NCBI RefSeq assembly: GCF_003665095.1
Contig: NZ_RCHV01000002.1
Span: 1,931,501 to 1,995,500, forward strand
Direction of reading: 5' to 3'
From: Streptomyces sp. Z26
GTDB lineage: Bacteria; Actinomycetota; Actinomycetes; Streptomycetales; Streptomycetaceae
DNA: 64,000 nt
Shown: in pieces, positions 36,988 to 45,410 of the stretch
Position numbering within the stretch: position 1 is the stretch's first letter
Layout of the letters: each line of letters opens with the position of its first letter
Notes under the pieces: generated by a model
The model's input: the letters and a program-made list of their open reading frames with translations, nothing else
Told to the model about the DNA's origin: nothing
Database searches by the model: none
Program-made: the position numbers and the translations under genes

Positions 36988-37010
36988 GCCCGCGGGTGGG
37001 CCCCGCGGGC
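36988..37010 (-). terminator. Hairpin downstream of iolC
   Basis: Perfect 9-bp arms GCCCGCGGG / CCCGCGGGC with a 5-nt loop in the 202-bp gap after iolC. It may attenuate rather than end the iol transcript, since iolB and iolD lie beyond. Confidence 0.45.
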
Positions 37011-37026
37011 GGGCGTTCGCGGGCTC

Positions 37027-37116
37027 GCGGACGGGGACGCGCGGACGGGGACGCGCGGGCCCCGCGGGCGGGGGCCCGCGGGCGGGGGCTCATGGGCGGG
37101 GGCTCATGGGCGGGGC
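37027..37116. repeat. G-rich 14-bp tandem repeats after iolC
   Basis: Two exact copies of gcggacggggacgc (37027-37040 and 37041-37054). Then gggcgggggctcat occurs twice (37080-37093 and 37094-37107) with a third partial copy running to the iolC stop. The plus strand (iolC template) has closely spaced G runs able to form a quadruplex. Confidence 0.75.
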
Positions 37117-38100
37117 TCACGTACCGGCGAGCAGCGCGTCGACCTCGGCGGCGGTGGGCATCGCCGCGGAGCACGCGAGCCGCCCGGCGACGAGCGCGCC
37201 CGCCGCGTTGGCGTACCGCACGAGGGGGTCCAACTCCCAGCCCGCGAGCAGCCCGTGGCACAGGGCGCCGCCGAACGCGTCGCCCGCGCCCAGCCCGTTG
37301 ACCACCTCGACCGGGTGCGGCGGCACCTCGGCGCGCGTACCGTCCCGGTGCGCCGCGAGCACCCCCTCCGGCCCCCGCTTGACGACGGCGAGGGTGACGC
37401 CCGCCGCGAGCAGCGCCTCCGCGCAGGCGTGCGGGTCGCGTACGCCGGTGGCGACCTCGCACTCGTCCACGTTGCCGACGGCGACGGTGGCGTGGGCGAG
37501 CGCGGCGCGGTACGTGTCGCGGGCGGCGGCCGGGCCGCCGCGCCAGAACATGGGGCGCCAGTCGAGGTCGAAGACGGTGGCCGTACGGGCCCCGCCGTCC
37601 CCTCCTCCACCGGTACCGCCGTCCCCGCGCGCGGCGAGCGCCGTCAGGGTCGCCTCGCGGCTGGGCTCCTCGCACAGGCCGGTGCCGGTGACCCAGAGGA
37701 TGCGCGCGGCGCGTACGGCGTCCAGGTCCAGTTCGTGCGGATGGATCTCCAGGTCGGGCGCCTTGGGGCGGCGGTAGAAGTACAGCGGGAAGTCGTCCGG
37801 CGGGAAGATCTCGCAGAACGTCACCGGCGTCGGCTCGTCCGGGACCGCCGTCACCCAGCGGTCGTCCACGCCGAACTCCCGCAGCGCCCGGTGGCAGTAG
37901 TCGCCGAACGGGTCCTGCCCGGTGCGCGTGATCACCGCCGAGGCACGCCCCAGCCGGGCGGCGGCCACGGCCACGTTCGTCGCGGAGCCCCCGAGGAACT
38001 TGCCGAACGTCTCCACGTCGGCCAGCCCCACACCCGTCTGCAGCGGGTAGAGGTCCACCCCGATCCGGCCCATCGTGAGGACGTCGAAGGTCTCGGTCAT
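37117..38100 (-). CDS. iolC: 5-dehydro-2-deoxygluconokinase
   Basis: 327-aa PfkB-family kinase that phosphorylates 2-deoxy-5-keto-gluconate. N-terminal MGRIGVDLYPLQTGVGLADV and FLGGSATNVAVAAARLG, then VTFCEIFPPDDFPLYFYRRPKAPD and the anion-hole motif NGLGAGDAFGGALCHGLL. ATG 38100 is preceded by GGGAGG at 7 nt. It is the first gene of the minus-strand iol transcript; its promoter is back to back with that of the iolE-like gene. Confidence 0.95.
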   Translation of the reverse strand: MTETFDVLTMGRIGVDLYPLQTGVGLADVETFGKFLGGSATNVAVAAARLGRASAVITRTGQDPFGDYCHRALREFGVDDRWVTAVPDEPTPVTFCEIFPPDDFPLYFYRRPKAPDLEIHPHELDLDAVRAARILWVTGTGLCEEPSREATLTALAARGDGGTGGGGDGGARTATVFDLDWRPMFWRGGPAAARDTYRAALAHATVAVGNVDECEVATGVRDPHACAEALLAAGVTLAVVKRGPEGVLAAHRDGTRAEVPPHPVEVVNGLGAGDAFGGALCHGLLAGWELDPLVRYANAAGALVAGRLACSAAMPTAAEVDALLAGT

Positions 38101-38198
38101 GGCGCGTCCTCCCGGGAGGCTGGACGGAGGTGCTGTGCGGCGGGTCCGTGCTGCGGGCGCGGGCGTACGGGCGGCGGCAGCGGGCCGCGCCCGCACCA

Positions 38199-38282
38199 GG
38201 TGTAGTCCCCGCACGGACCCCTGTCAACGCAATGTCCTTACATAAGGACGTCTGGACCCATCCCGTACGGCGGCACTATCGT
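38199..38282. promoter_or_regulatory. Divergent iol promoters sharing one palindromic operator
   Basis: Minus strand: -35 TTGACA (38227-38222), 17-bp spacer, -10 TACACC (38204-38199) toward iolC. Plus strand: -35 TGGACC (38253-38258), 18-bp spacer, -10 TATCGT (38277-38282) toward the iolE-like gene. Between the two -35 elements lies the perfect palindrome GTCCTTA-CA-TAAGGAC (38234-38249), 6 bp from one and 3 bp from the other. The style suits a GntR-family inositol regulator, whose gene is not in the window. The 317-bp gap holds nothing else recognisable. Confidence 0.65.
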
Positions 38283-38417
38283 CGACGGTGCCGCACCCCG
38301 GCTCCTCCACCCCTCCCCCGCCCCGACCGCGACAACCACCGCCGTCCCCGCCGCACCGCGTACCGCGCGCGACACGGGTGCGGACGGCGGAGAGGAAACA
38401 GGTAAGGAGTGCCCGCC

Positions 38418-39332
38418 ATGCCCCTGCCCGCGAACCCAGCGCTCGACAGGCTGCGGATCGGCTCGGCCCCCGACTCGTGGGGCGTCTGGTTCCCCGACGA
38501 CCCGCGGCAGGTGCCGTGGTCCCGGTTCCTGGACGAGGTCGCCGAGTCCGGTTACGACTGGATCGAACTCGGCCCGTACGGCTACCTCCCCACCGACCCC
38601 CACCGGCTCAACGAGGAGGTGGGCAGGCGCGGCCTGCGCGTCTCCGCGGGCACCGTCTTCACCTCGCTGCACCGCGGCCCGGCCGTCTGGGACGAGACCT
38701 GGGCGCACGTCTCGCAGGTCGCCGCGCTGACCCGGGCGACGGGCGCCCGGCACCTCGTCGTCATCCCGTCCTTCTGGCGCGACGACAGGACCGCCGAGCT
38801 GATCGAGCCCAGCGAGCTGACCACCGACCAGTGGCGGCAGCTGACCAGTGGCACCGAACGGCTGGCCCGCGACGTACGCGAGCACTTCGGGCTGGAGCTG
38901 GTCGTCCACCCGCACGCCGACACCCACCTCGACACCGAGCAGCACGTCGAGCGCTTCCTCGACGCCACCGACCCCGCACTGGTCAACCTCTGCCTGGACA
39001 CCGGGCACTACGCGTACTGCGGCGGGGACAGCGTGCGCCTCATCGAGACGTACGGGGAACGGATCGGCTACCTCCACCTCAAGCAGGTCGACCCGGCGGT
39101 GCTCGCCTCGGTGATCGCGGAGGGTACCCCGTTCGGTCCGGCCGTACGGCAGGGCGTGATGTGCGAACCGCCGCTGGGCGTACCGGAGATGGAGCCGGTG
39201 CTGACGGCGGCGCAGGGGCTCGGCGTGGACCTGTTCGCGATCGTCGAGCAGGACATGTACCCGTGCCCGCCGGACCAGCCGCTGCCGATCGCCCGGCGCA
39301 CACGCGCGTTCCTGCGCTCCTGCGGCGCCTGA
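38418..39332 (+). CDS. Inositol-cluster TIM-barrel dehydratase/isomerase (IolE-like)
   Basis: 304-aa xylose-isomerase-like TIM-barrel protein. Motifs: IGSAPDSWGVWFPDDPRQVP, YDWIELGPYGYLPTDP, LVVHPHADTHLDTEQHVERFL, LCLDTGHYAYCGGDSV, GYLHLKQVDP and a C-terminal EQDMYPCPPDQP, giving the metal-binding Glu/Asp/His set. In actinobacterial iol clusters this protein is taken as inosose dehydratase or isomerase (IolE or IolI/IolH). The sequence alone does not decide between them. ATG 38418 is used because AAGGAG lies 8-9 nt upstream. It is followed by iolG. Confidence 0.8.
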   Translation: MPLPANPALDRLRIGSAPDSWGVWFPDDPRQVPWSRFLDEVAESGYDWIELGPYGYLPTDPHRLNEEVGRRGLRVSAGTVFTSLHRGPAVWDETWAHVSQVAALTRATGARHLVVIPSFWRDDRTAELIEPSELTTDQWRQLTSGTERLARDVREHFGLELVVHPHADTHLDTEQHVERFLDATDPALVNLCLDTGHYAYCGGDSVRLIETYGERIGYLHLKQVDPAVLASVIAEGTPFGPAVRQGVMCEPPLGVPEMEPVLTAAQGLGVDLFAIVEQDMYPCPPDQPLPIARRTRAFLRSCGA

Positions 39333-39449
39333 CGCGCGCACCCCGCACCATGGAGTGACGACGCACGACCTCCACGGCCACACGGCACCACGTACACCGC
39401 AGCACGCGAAAAGCACCAGGCACCAGGCACCACCGAAGGAGAAGCGCAC

Positions 39450-40490
39450 ATGACGCAGCAGGCCCGGCAGTTCGCCCGGCGGCCCAGCCTCGGCGTGGCC
39501 GTCATCGGCACCGGCGCGATGGGCGCGGACCACGTCCGGCGCGTCGACCGGCTGATCAGCGGCGCGCACGTGGCCGCCGTGGCGGACCTGGACCCGGAAC
39601 GCGCGCGGCGGCTCGCGGACACCGTGGACGGCTGCGTCGCGTACGCCGACGCGGACGAGGCCCTGGCGGCACCCGGGGTGGACGCCGTACTCCTCGCGTC
39701 GCCCGGCCCCGCGCACGAGGAACAGCTGCTGGCGGCGCTCGCCCGCGACCTGCCGGTGCTGTGCGAGAAGCCGCTGACGCCGGACGCGGAGAGCGCCCTG
39801 CGCGTCCTGGAGGCCGAGCAGAAGCTGGGGCGCCGCCGTATCCAGGTGGGCTTCATGCGCCGCTTCGACAGCGAGTTCCGCAGGCTCAAGCGGCTGCTGG
39901 AGGGCGGCACCCTGGGCCGTCCGCTGCTGATGCACTGCCGCCACCGCAACGTACGGGTGCACGACTACTTCACGACGTCGATGCTGATCAACGACTCCGT
40001 GGTGCACGAGATGGACTGCACGCGGTGGCTGCTGGAGCAGGAGATCGCCGCCGTCACCGTCGTCCGGCCGCGCCCGTCGTCGCTGGCGCCGGAGGGGCTG
40101 GAGGACCCGCAGGTGGTGCTGTTCGAGACGGCGGGCGGCGCGGTCGTCACCGTCGAGATGTTCGCGACCTCCGGCTTCGGCTACCAGGTGCAGGCCGAGG
40201 CGGTCTGCGAACGCGGCACCGCGCGCATCGGCGAGGGGCACGACCTGCTGGTCAACTCCCGCGCGGGCTGGGGTGGTGAGATCCCGCAGGACTTCATCGC
40301 GCGGTTCGCGGACGCGTACGACCTGGAGGTGCAGGAGTGGGTGGACGCCGCGCGCGCGGACCGTACGACCGGCCCCACCGCCTGGGACGGCTACGCGGCG
40401 GCGGCGGTGTGCGCGGCGGGCGTCGAGGCGCAGCGCACGGGACGGCGCACGGAGGTCGAGCTGGTCGAACGCCCCGACCTCTACGCCTGA
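39450..40490 (+). CDS. iolG: Gfo/Idh/MocA dehydrogenase, probable inositol 2-dehydrogenase
   Basis: 346-aa NAD-dependent dehydrogenase. The N-terminal Rossmann motif is [14 protein letters not shown] (residues 18-31). The family motif is CEKPLTPD, and the catalytic Asp/His set is in [15 protein letters not shown]. It oxidises myo-inositol to scyllo-inosose, the first step of the pathway. ATG 39450 has GAAGGAG upstream. Substrate choice (myo- versus scyllo-inositol) cannot be told from the sequence, but cluster context favours inositol. Confidence 0.9.
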   Translation: MTQQARQFARRPSLGVAVIGTGAMGADHVRRVDRLISGAHVAAVADLDPERARRLADTVDGCVAYADADEALAAPGVDAVLLASPGPAHEEQLLAALARDLPVLCEKPLTPDAESALRVLEAEQKLGRRRIQVGFMRRFDSEFRRLKRLLEGGTLGRPLLMHCRHRNVRVHDYFTTSMLINDSVVHEMDCTRWLLEQEIAAVTVVRPRPSSLAPEGLEDPQVVLFETAGGAVVTVEMFATSGFGYQVQAEAVCERGTARIGEGHDLLVNSRAGWGGEIPQDFIARFADAYDLEVQEWVDAARADRTTGPTAWDGYAAAAVCAAGVEAQRTGRRTEVELVERPDLYA

Positions 40491-40539
40491 TCCCGCCCAC
40501 GCCCGGCCCCTCCGCACCTGGCCCGCCCACACCCGGCCC

Positions 40540-40579
40540 CGGGCCCGCGCGTCACCCGCACGTGCACCGCGCGGGCCCG
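40540..40579 (+). terminator. Terminator after iolG
   Basis: Perfect 12-bp arms CGGGCCCGCGCG / CGCGCGGGCCCG with a 16-nt loop, 50 nt after the iolG stop. Confidence 0.75.
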
Positions 40580-40742
40580 TGATCCGCGCACACGTACGGC
40601 TCGTCCCGTGCGCGTCACGGCCGTAACGGATACGCGGGTTCCGTGTCACAGCGGACGCACAGCGCCGAGCGGCCGCGCGGCCGAGCCGACCGCCCGACGG
40701 AGAGTGACGCAGCACCAGTCGCTCTCCGGGAGGTTCCGCCTG

Positions 40743-40937
40743 ATGACCGACCAACGACTCTGGACCTACAACGAGATCGCCGCGCACATCGGCGTCCAGA
40801 CCGACACCGTGCGCTCCTACCGCAAGAACGGCCTGCTGCCGCCACCGGACAAGGTGGAGGGTGGCAGGCCGTTCTGGTACGCGGACACCATCCGCGACTG
40901 GGTCGTGCGCCGCCCCCGCCATCGGGGGAACAGCTGA
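40743..40937 (+). CDS. Small MerR/AlpA-like helix-turn-helix protein
   Basis: 64-aa DNA-binding protein that is little more than one winged helix: WTYNEIAAHIGVQTDTVRSYRKNGLLPPPDKVEGGRPFWYADTIRDWVVRR. ATG 40743 follows GGGAGG at 9 nt; upstream in-frame starts lack a site. It ends five bases before a CsoR-like copper box. Its target is unknown, and there is no sign of a prophage that would make it an excisionase. Confidence 0.8.
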   Translation: MTDQRLWTYNEIAAHIGVQTDTVRSYRKNGLLPPPDKVEGGRPFWYADTIRDWVVRRPRHRGNS

Positions 40938-40941
40938 TGGG

Positions 40942-40958
40942 ATACCCTTGGGGGGTAT
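40942..40958 (+). promoter_or_regulatory. CsoR-like copper operator
   Basis: ATACCC-N5-GGGTAT (40942-40947 and 40953-40958), a G/C-tract inverted repeat of the kind bound by CsoR copper sensors. It lies 57 bp before the copper chaperone start. No CsoR gene is in the window. Confidence 0.6.
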
Positions 40959-41014
40959 GGGGTGACCGTACCCGCCACCCCTCCCCGAGAGCGCGCCACC
41001 CAGGGAGCGAGTCC

Positions 41015-41230
41015 ATGAGCAACGCCACCACGTACAAGGTCACCGGCATGAGCTGCGACCACTGCGAGCGGGCCGTCACCGCCGAACTGACCGGCGTCGA
41101 GGGCGTGTCCGCGGTGGACGCCGCGGCCGACTCGGGTCTGGTGACGGTCACCTTCACGGGCGAGCCGGACGACGAGGCCGTGCGGGAGGCCGTGGACGAG
41201 GCCGGGTACGAGCTGGTCGGCCGGGCCTGA
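41015..41230 (+). CDS. copZ: Heavy-metal-associated copper chaperone
   Basis: 71-aa ferredoxin-like HMA protein with the metal motif GMSCDHC (Cys14, Cys17), which binds Cu(I) and delivers it to a copper ATPase. ATG 41015 has AGGGAG upstream. Normal length for CopZ. The CsoR-like box suggests copper induction. The partner ATPase is not in the window. Confidence 0.9.
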   Translation: MSNATTYKVTGMSCDHCERAVTAELTGVEGVSAVDAAADSGLVTVTFTGEPDDEAVREAVDEAGYELVGRA

Positions 41231-41250
41231 GACGCCGAGCAGGAGGAAGG

Positions 41251-41309
41251 AAGAAATAAAGGAGCGCCCCGCGACAGGTCCCCCCACGGGCCTGCCAACG
41301 GGGCGCTCC
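41251..41309 (-). terminator. U-tract terminator, minus strand (also 3' of copper chaperone)
   Basis: 11-bp arms GGAGCGCCCCG (41261-41271) / CGGGGCGCTCC (41299-41309) with an inner stem. On the minus strand the stem is followed by TTTATTTCTT, a classical intrinsic terminator that is rare in such DNA. On the plus strand it also closes the copper chaperone transcript. Confidence 0.8.
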
Positions 41310-41520
41310 CCTTGTCCCGGTCGCGGATTCCCCCCACGGGATCCTGGCCGGGCGTTCATTCGGAACCCACGTCGACGGGGACCGCTCAAGGACCCGTCGC
41401 GCGCGTTCCGCGAGTGACGACGACTCCGCCGGGTGTCGACGTCACCAGTTAGACCTACGACCCGCCTCAATGGTTACCCCCCAATTTTGTGACCTACGTC
41501 TCACAATTAGTCACAGTAGG
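41310..41520 (-). ncRNA. Candidate small RNA region between copZ and citrate synthase
   Basis: The citrate synthase gene already has its own terminator at 41533-41560, yet a U-tract terminator on the same strand lies 220 nt further. The stretch between holds no reading frame, an AT-richer patch at 41470-41515, and two copies of cccgtggggggaa/c-type sequence near the 3' end on the minus strand (41327-41340 and 41277-41290). A separate short transcript would explain this. No convincing -35/-10 pair is visible, so the 5' end is a guess. Confidence 0.3.
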
Positions 41521-41532
41521 GCCACATACGGA

Positions 41533-41560
41533 AGGCCCCGGTCCACTTGGACCGGGGCCT
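41533..41560 (-). terminator. Citrate synthase terminator
   Basis: Perfect 12-bp arms AGGCCCCGGTCC / GGACCGGGGCCT with a 4-nt loop, 38 nt past the citrate synthase stop. Confidence 0.85.
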
Positions 41561-41597
41561 GCGCATATGCCGACGTGGTACGCCGCCGGCGCGTGGT

Positions 41598-42902
41598 TCA
41601 GCGCGATTCGACGGGTACGTAGTCCCGCTCGACGATGCCGGTGTAGATCTGCCGCGGACGGCCGATCCGGGAGCCCGGCTCCTTGATCATCTCGTGCCAC
41701 TGGGCGATCCAGCCCGGGAGCCGCCCGAGGGCGAACAGCACCGTGAACATGGTCGTCGGGAAGCCCATGGCACGGTAGATCAGGCCGGTGTAGAAGTCGA
41801 CGTTCGGGTAGAGCTTGCGCTCGACGAAGTAGTCGTCGCTGAGCGCGCGCTCCTCCAGCCGGAGCGCGATCTCCAGCAGTTCGTCGCTCTTGCCGAGCGC
41901 CGAGAGGACGTCGTGCGCCGCCGCCTTGATGATCTTCGCCCGGGGGTCGAAGTTCTTGTAGACGCGGTGCCCGAAGCCCATGAGCTTGACACCGTCCTCC
42001 TTGTTCTTCACCTTGCGGATGAAGGTGTCCACGTCGCCGCCGTCGGCGCGGATCGCCTCCAGCATCTCCAGCACGCTCTGGTTGGCGCCGCCGTGCAGCG
42101 GGCCCCAGAGGGCGTTGATGCCCGCGGAGATCGACGCGAACATGTTCGCCTGCGAGGAGCCCACGAGACGCACGGTGGACGTCGAGCAGTTCTGCTCGTG
42201 GTCCGCGTGCAGGATGAGCAGCTTGTCCAGGGCGCTGACGACGACCGGGTCCAGGTCGTACTGCGCGGCCGGGACGGAGAAGGTCATGCGGAGGAAGTTC
42301 TCCACGTAGCCCAGGTCGTTGCTGGGGTAGGCCACCGGGTGGCCCACGGACTTCTTGTAGGCGTACGCGGCGATCGTGGGGAGCTTGGCCAGCAGCCGGA
42401 TCGTCGAGAGGTGGCGCTGCTCCTCGTCGAACGGGTTGTGGCTGTCCTGGTAGAACGTCGACAGGGCACTCACCACGGACGACAGCATCGCCATCGGGTG
42501 CGCGTCACGGGGGAAGCCGTCGTAGAAGCGCTTGACGTCCTCGTGCAGCAGGGTGTGCTGCGTGATCTCGTTCTTGAAGTTCGCCAGCTCGTCGACGGTG
42601 GGCAGTTCACCGTTGATCAGCAGGTAGGCGGTCTCGATGAACGAACCGCGCTCCGCGAGCTGCTCGATGGGGTATCCGCGGTAGCGCAGGATGCCCTGCT
42701 CGCCGTCGAGATACGTGATGGCCGACTGGTACGCGGCGGTGTTGCCGTAGCCGGAGTCCAGGGTCACCAGACCGGTATTGGCACGCAGCTTGCCGATGTC
42801 GAAGCCACGGTCTCCGACCGTGCTCTCCACGACCGGATAGCTGTACTCGCTGTCCCCGAACCGGAGAACCACGTTGTCACTTTCGCGGGGGTGTTCGCTC
42901 AC
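41598..42902 (-). CDS. gltA: Citrate synthase
   Basis: 434-aa type II (hexameric-type) citrate synthase, condensing oxaloacetate and acetyl-CoA at entry to the TCA cycle. Motifs: DSGYGNTAAYQSAITYLDGE, ILRYRGYPIEQLAE, ILHADHEQNCSTSTVRLVGSS, NALWGPLHGGANQSVLEML with active-site His, and GFGHRVYKNFDPRA with the second His, plus the catalytic Asp further on. GTG 42902 is chosen for fit to known proteins and GAGGGA just upstream. Longer in-frame starts reach into the 209-bp upstream gap and are unlikely. It is transcribed singly. Confidence 0.96.
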   Translation of the reverse strand: MSEHPRESDNVVLRFGDSEYSYPVVESTVGDRGFDIGKLRANTGLVTLDSGYGNTAAYQSAITYLDGEQGILRYRGYPIEQLAERGSFIETAYLLINGELPTVDELANFKNEITQHTLLHEDVKRFYDGFPRDAHPMAMLSSVVSALSTFYQDSHNPFDEEQRHLSTIRLLAKLPTIAAYAYKKSVGHPVAYPSNDLGYVENFLRMTFSVPAAQYDLDPVVVSALDKLLILHADHEQNCSTSTVRLVGSSQANMFASISAGINALWGPLHGGANQSVLEMLEAIRADGGDVDTFIRKVKNKEDGVKLMGFGHRVYKNFDPRAKIIKAAAHDVLSALGKSDELLEIALRLEERALSDDYFVERKLYPNVDFYTGLIYRAMGFPTTMFTVLFALGRLPGWIAQWHEMIKEPGSRIGRPRQIYTGIVERDYVPVESR

Positions 42903-43111
42903 GTCTTCCCTCACCGGAGGTAGTGCCTCGTCTTCGAGGTGCCCTGACCCTTCCACTGTCCCCCATTTGATGCCGTGCGGTGCACTCGGGGTCGGAGGAA
43001 GGGCTCCATGGTGGCACGGAGTGCCGTCTCTGTGACCATCCTGCACCCTGCGGGCCCGGTGGTCACCCCCGCGGCGGTGTGCTGTGCCCGCGAGGGCGCC
43101 GCCGTACGCGC

Positions 43112-45328
43112 TCAGCGGGCCGTGGCACCCGACAGCCGGTGATCGAGCGCTGTGCAGCGTCTTCCCGCCGACACCGTGCGCACCGCCTGCCCCAGCGCCC
43201 GCTGCGAGCCCACGAGGACCACCAGCCGCTTCGCCCGGGTGACGGCGGTATAGAGAAGATTGCGCTGGAGCATCATCCACGCGCTCGTCGTGACGGGGAT
43301 CACCACCGCCGGATACTCGCTGCCCTGGGAACGGTGGATGGTGACCGCGTACGCGTGCGCCAGCTCGTCCAACTCGTCGAAGTCGTACGGCACGTCCTCG
43401 TCCTCGTCCGTACGCACCGTCAGCCGCTGCTCGTCGGCGTCGAGGCCGGTGACGACGCCCACCGTGCCGTTGAAGACGCCGTTCGCGCCCTTCTCGTAGT
43501 TGTTGCGGATCTGGGTGACCTTGTCCCCGACGCGGAACACCCGGCCGCCGAACCGCTTCTCCGGCAGCCCCGGCCGCGCCGGTGTCACCGCCTGCTGGAG
43601 CAGCCCGTTGAGCACCCCCGCGCCCGCCGGGCCGCGGTGCATCGGGGCCAGCACCTGCACGTCACGGCGGGGGTCGAGGCCGAACTTCGCCGGGATACGG
43701 CGGGCCACCACGTCCACCGTCAGCCTGCCCGCCTCCTCCGTGTCGTCCTCGGTGAACAGGAAGAAGTCCGGCAGGCCCCGGGTGACGGGCGGGGCACCGG
43801 AGTTGATGCGGTGGGCGTTGGTGACGACGCCCGACTGCTGCGCCTGCCGGAAGATCCGGGTGAGCCGCACCGCGGGCACCGGCCCGGCGTCGGCCAGCAG
43901 ATCGCGCAGCACCTCGCCCGCGCCCACCGACGGCAGCTGGTCCACGTCGCCCACCAGCAGCAGGTGCGCGCCCGGCGGCACGGCCTTGATCAGTTTGTTC
44001 GCCAGCAGGAGGTCCAGCATCGACGCCTCGTCCACCACCACGAGATCGGCCTCCAGCGGCCGGTCCCGGTCGTACGCCGCGTCACCGCCGGGCTTCAGCT
44101 CCAACAGCCGGTGCACGGTGGACGCCTCGGCGCCGGTCAGCTCCGACAGCCGCTTCGCCGCCCGGCCCGTGGGCGCCGCCAGCACCACCCGGGCCTTCTT
44201 CGCGCGGGCCAGCTCGACCACCGACCGGACCGTGAACGACTTGCCGCAGCCCGGCCCGCCCGTCAGCACCGCGACCTTCTCCGTCAGCGCCAGCCGCACC
44301 GCCTGCCGCTGCTCCTCCGCCAGCTCCGCGCCCGTACGCCCGGCGAGCCAGCCCAGGGCCGCGTCCCAGTCCACGTCGCGGAACGCCGGGACGCGGTCCT
44401 CCTCCGTACGCAGCAGCCGCAGCAGCTGCGCGGCGAGGGACAGCTCGGCCCGGTGGAACGGCACCAGGTACACCGCCGTGACCGGCTGCCCGTCCGGGCC
44501 CGGCACGGTCTCGCGGACGACGCCCTCCTCCTCGCCCGCCAGCTCACCGAGGCACTCGATGACGAGGCCGGTGTCCACCTGGAGCAGCTTCACCGCGTCG
44601 GAGATCAACTGCTCCTCCGGCAGGAAGCAGTGGCCCTGGTCCGTCGACTGCGAAAGGGCGTACTGGAGCCCGGCCTTGACCCGTTCCGGGCTGTCGTGCG
44701 GGATGCCGACGGCCTGCGCGATGCGGTCGGCGGTGAGGAAGCCGATGCCCCAGACGTCGGCAGCGAGGCGGTACGGCTGGTTCCGGACCACGGAGATGGA
44801 GGCGTCGCCGTACTTCTTGTAGATCCGGACGGCGATGGAGGTGGAGACGCCCACGCCCTGGAGGAAGATCATCACCTCCTTGATGGCCTTCTGCTCCTCC
44901 CAGGCCGCCGCGATCTTCGCGGTGCGCTTGGGGCCCAGGCCGGGCACCTCGATCAGCTTGCGGGCGTCCTGCTCGATGACGTCGAGGGTGTCCAGGCCGA
45001 AGTGGTCGACGATGCGCTCGGCGATGCGCGGGCCGATGCCCTTGATCAGCCCGGAGCCGAGATAGCGCCGGATGCCCTGGACCGTCGCGGGCAGCACCGT
45101 CGTGTAGTTCTCCACCGTGAACTGCTTGCCGTACTGCGGGTGGGAGCCCCAACGGCCCTCCATCCGCAGCGACTCGCCCACCTGCGCGCCCAGCAGCGAG
45201 CCGACGACGGTCAGCAGGTCGCCGCCGCCGCGGCCGGTGTCGACGCGGGCGACGGTGTAGCCGTTGTCCTCGTTGGCATACGTGATGCGCTCCAGGACGC
45301 CTTCGAGCACCGCGAGTTCGAACGCCAT
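43112..45328 (-). CDS. recD2: RecD2-like ATP-dependent DNA helicase
   Basis: 738-aa SF1B 5'-3' helicase not associated with RecBC. An N-terminal OB-like part (AVLEGVLERITYANEDNGYTV) and helix-hairpin-helix repeats (IKGIGPRIAERIVDHFG, VPGLGPKRTAKIAAAW) precede the motor: Walker A GGPGCGKS, Walker B VVVDEAS, DQLPSVGAG and C-terminal TIHRSQGSEYPAVVIP / LLYTAVTRAK. Roles in relatives are replication-fork repair and stress tolerance. ATG 45328 has TACGGT (45341-45336) 7 nt upstream and no Shine-Dalgarno, so it is probably leaderless. Confidence 0.93.
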   Translation of the reverse strand: MAFELAVLEGVLERITYANEDNGYTVARVDTGRGGGDLLTVVGSLLGAQVGESLRMEGRWGSHPQYGKQFTVENYTTVLPATVQGIRRYLGSGLIKGIGPRIAERIVDHFGLDTLDVIEQDARKLIEVPGLGPKRTAKIAAAWEEQKAIKEVMIFLQGVGVSTSIAVRIYKKYGDASISVVRNQPYRLAADVWGIGFLTADRIAQAVGIPHDSPERVKAGLQYALSQSTDQGHCFLPEEQLISDAVKLLQVDTGLVIECLGELAGEEEGVVRETVPGPDGQPVTAVYLVPFHRAELSLAAQLLRLLRTEEDRVPAFRDVDWDAALGWLAGRTGAELAEEQRQAVRLALTEKVAVLTGGPGCGKSFTVRSVVELARAKKARVVLAAPTGRAAKRLSELTGAEASTVHRLLELKPGGDAAYDRDRPLEADLVVVDEASMLDLLLANKLIKAVPPGAHLLLVGDVDQLPSVGAGEVLRDLLADAGPVPAVRLTRIFRQAQQSGVVTNAHRINSGAPPVTRGLPDFFLFTEDDTEEAGRLTVDVVARRIPAKFGLDPRRDVQVLAPMHRGPAGAGVLNGLLQQAVTPARPGLPEKRFGGRVFRVGDKVTQIRNNYEKGANGVFNGTVGVVTGLDADEQRLTVRTDEDEDVPYDFDELDELAHAYAVTIHRSQGSEYPAVVIPVTTSAWMMLQRNLLYTAVTRAKRLVVLVGSQRALGQAVRTVSAGRRCTALDHRLSGATAR

Positions 45329-45410
45329 GTGACAGACCGTAGTCCCCCGCACTGACAGCCGGGTCGCCGGACGGCCGGACCGGCGCCGTACGGGGGCGCG
45401 GGGGGGCGCG

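Noticed and set aside
39405..39435. Short repeat of accaggc before iolG
   Set aside because: Only two to three copies of a few bases in an untranslated gap; not a CRISPR or functional repeat by itself.
41483..41516. TGTGA-N8-TCACA as a CRP-type site
   Set aside because: Spacing is 8 rather than the 6 expected of CRP-family sites in this genus, and no gene start lies suitably near.
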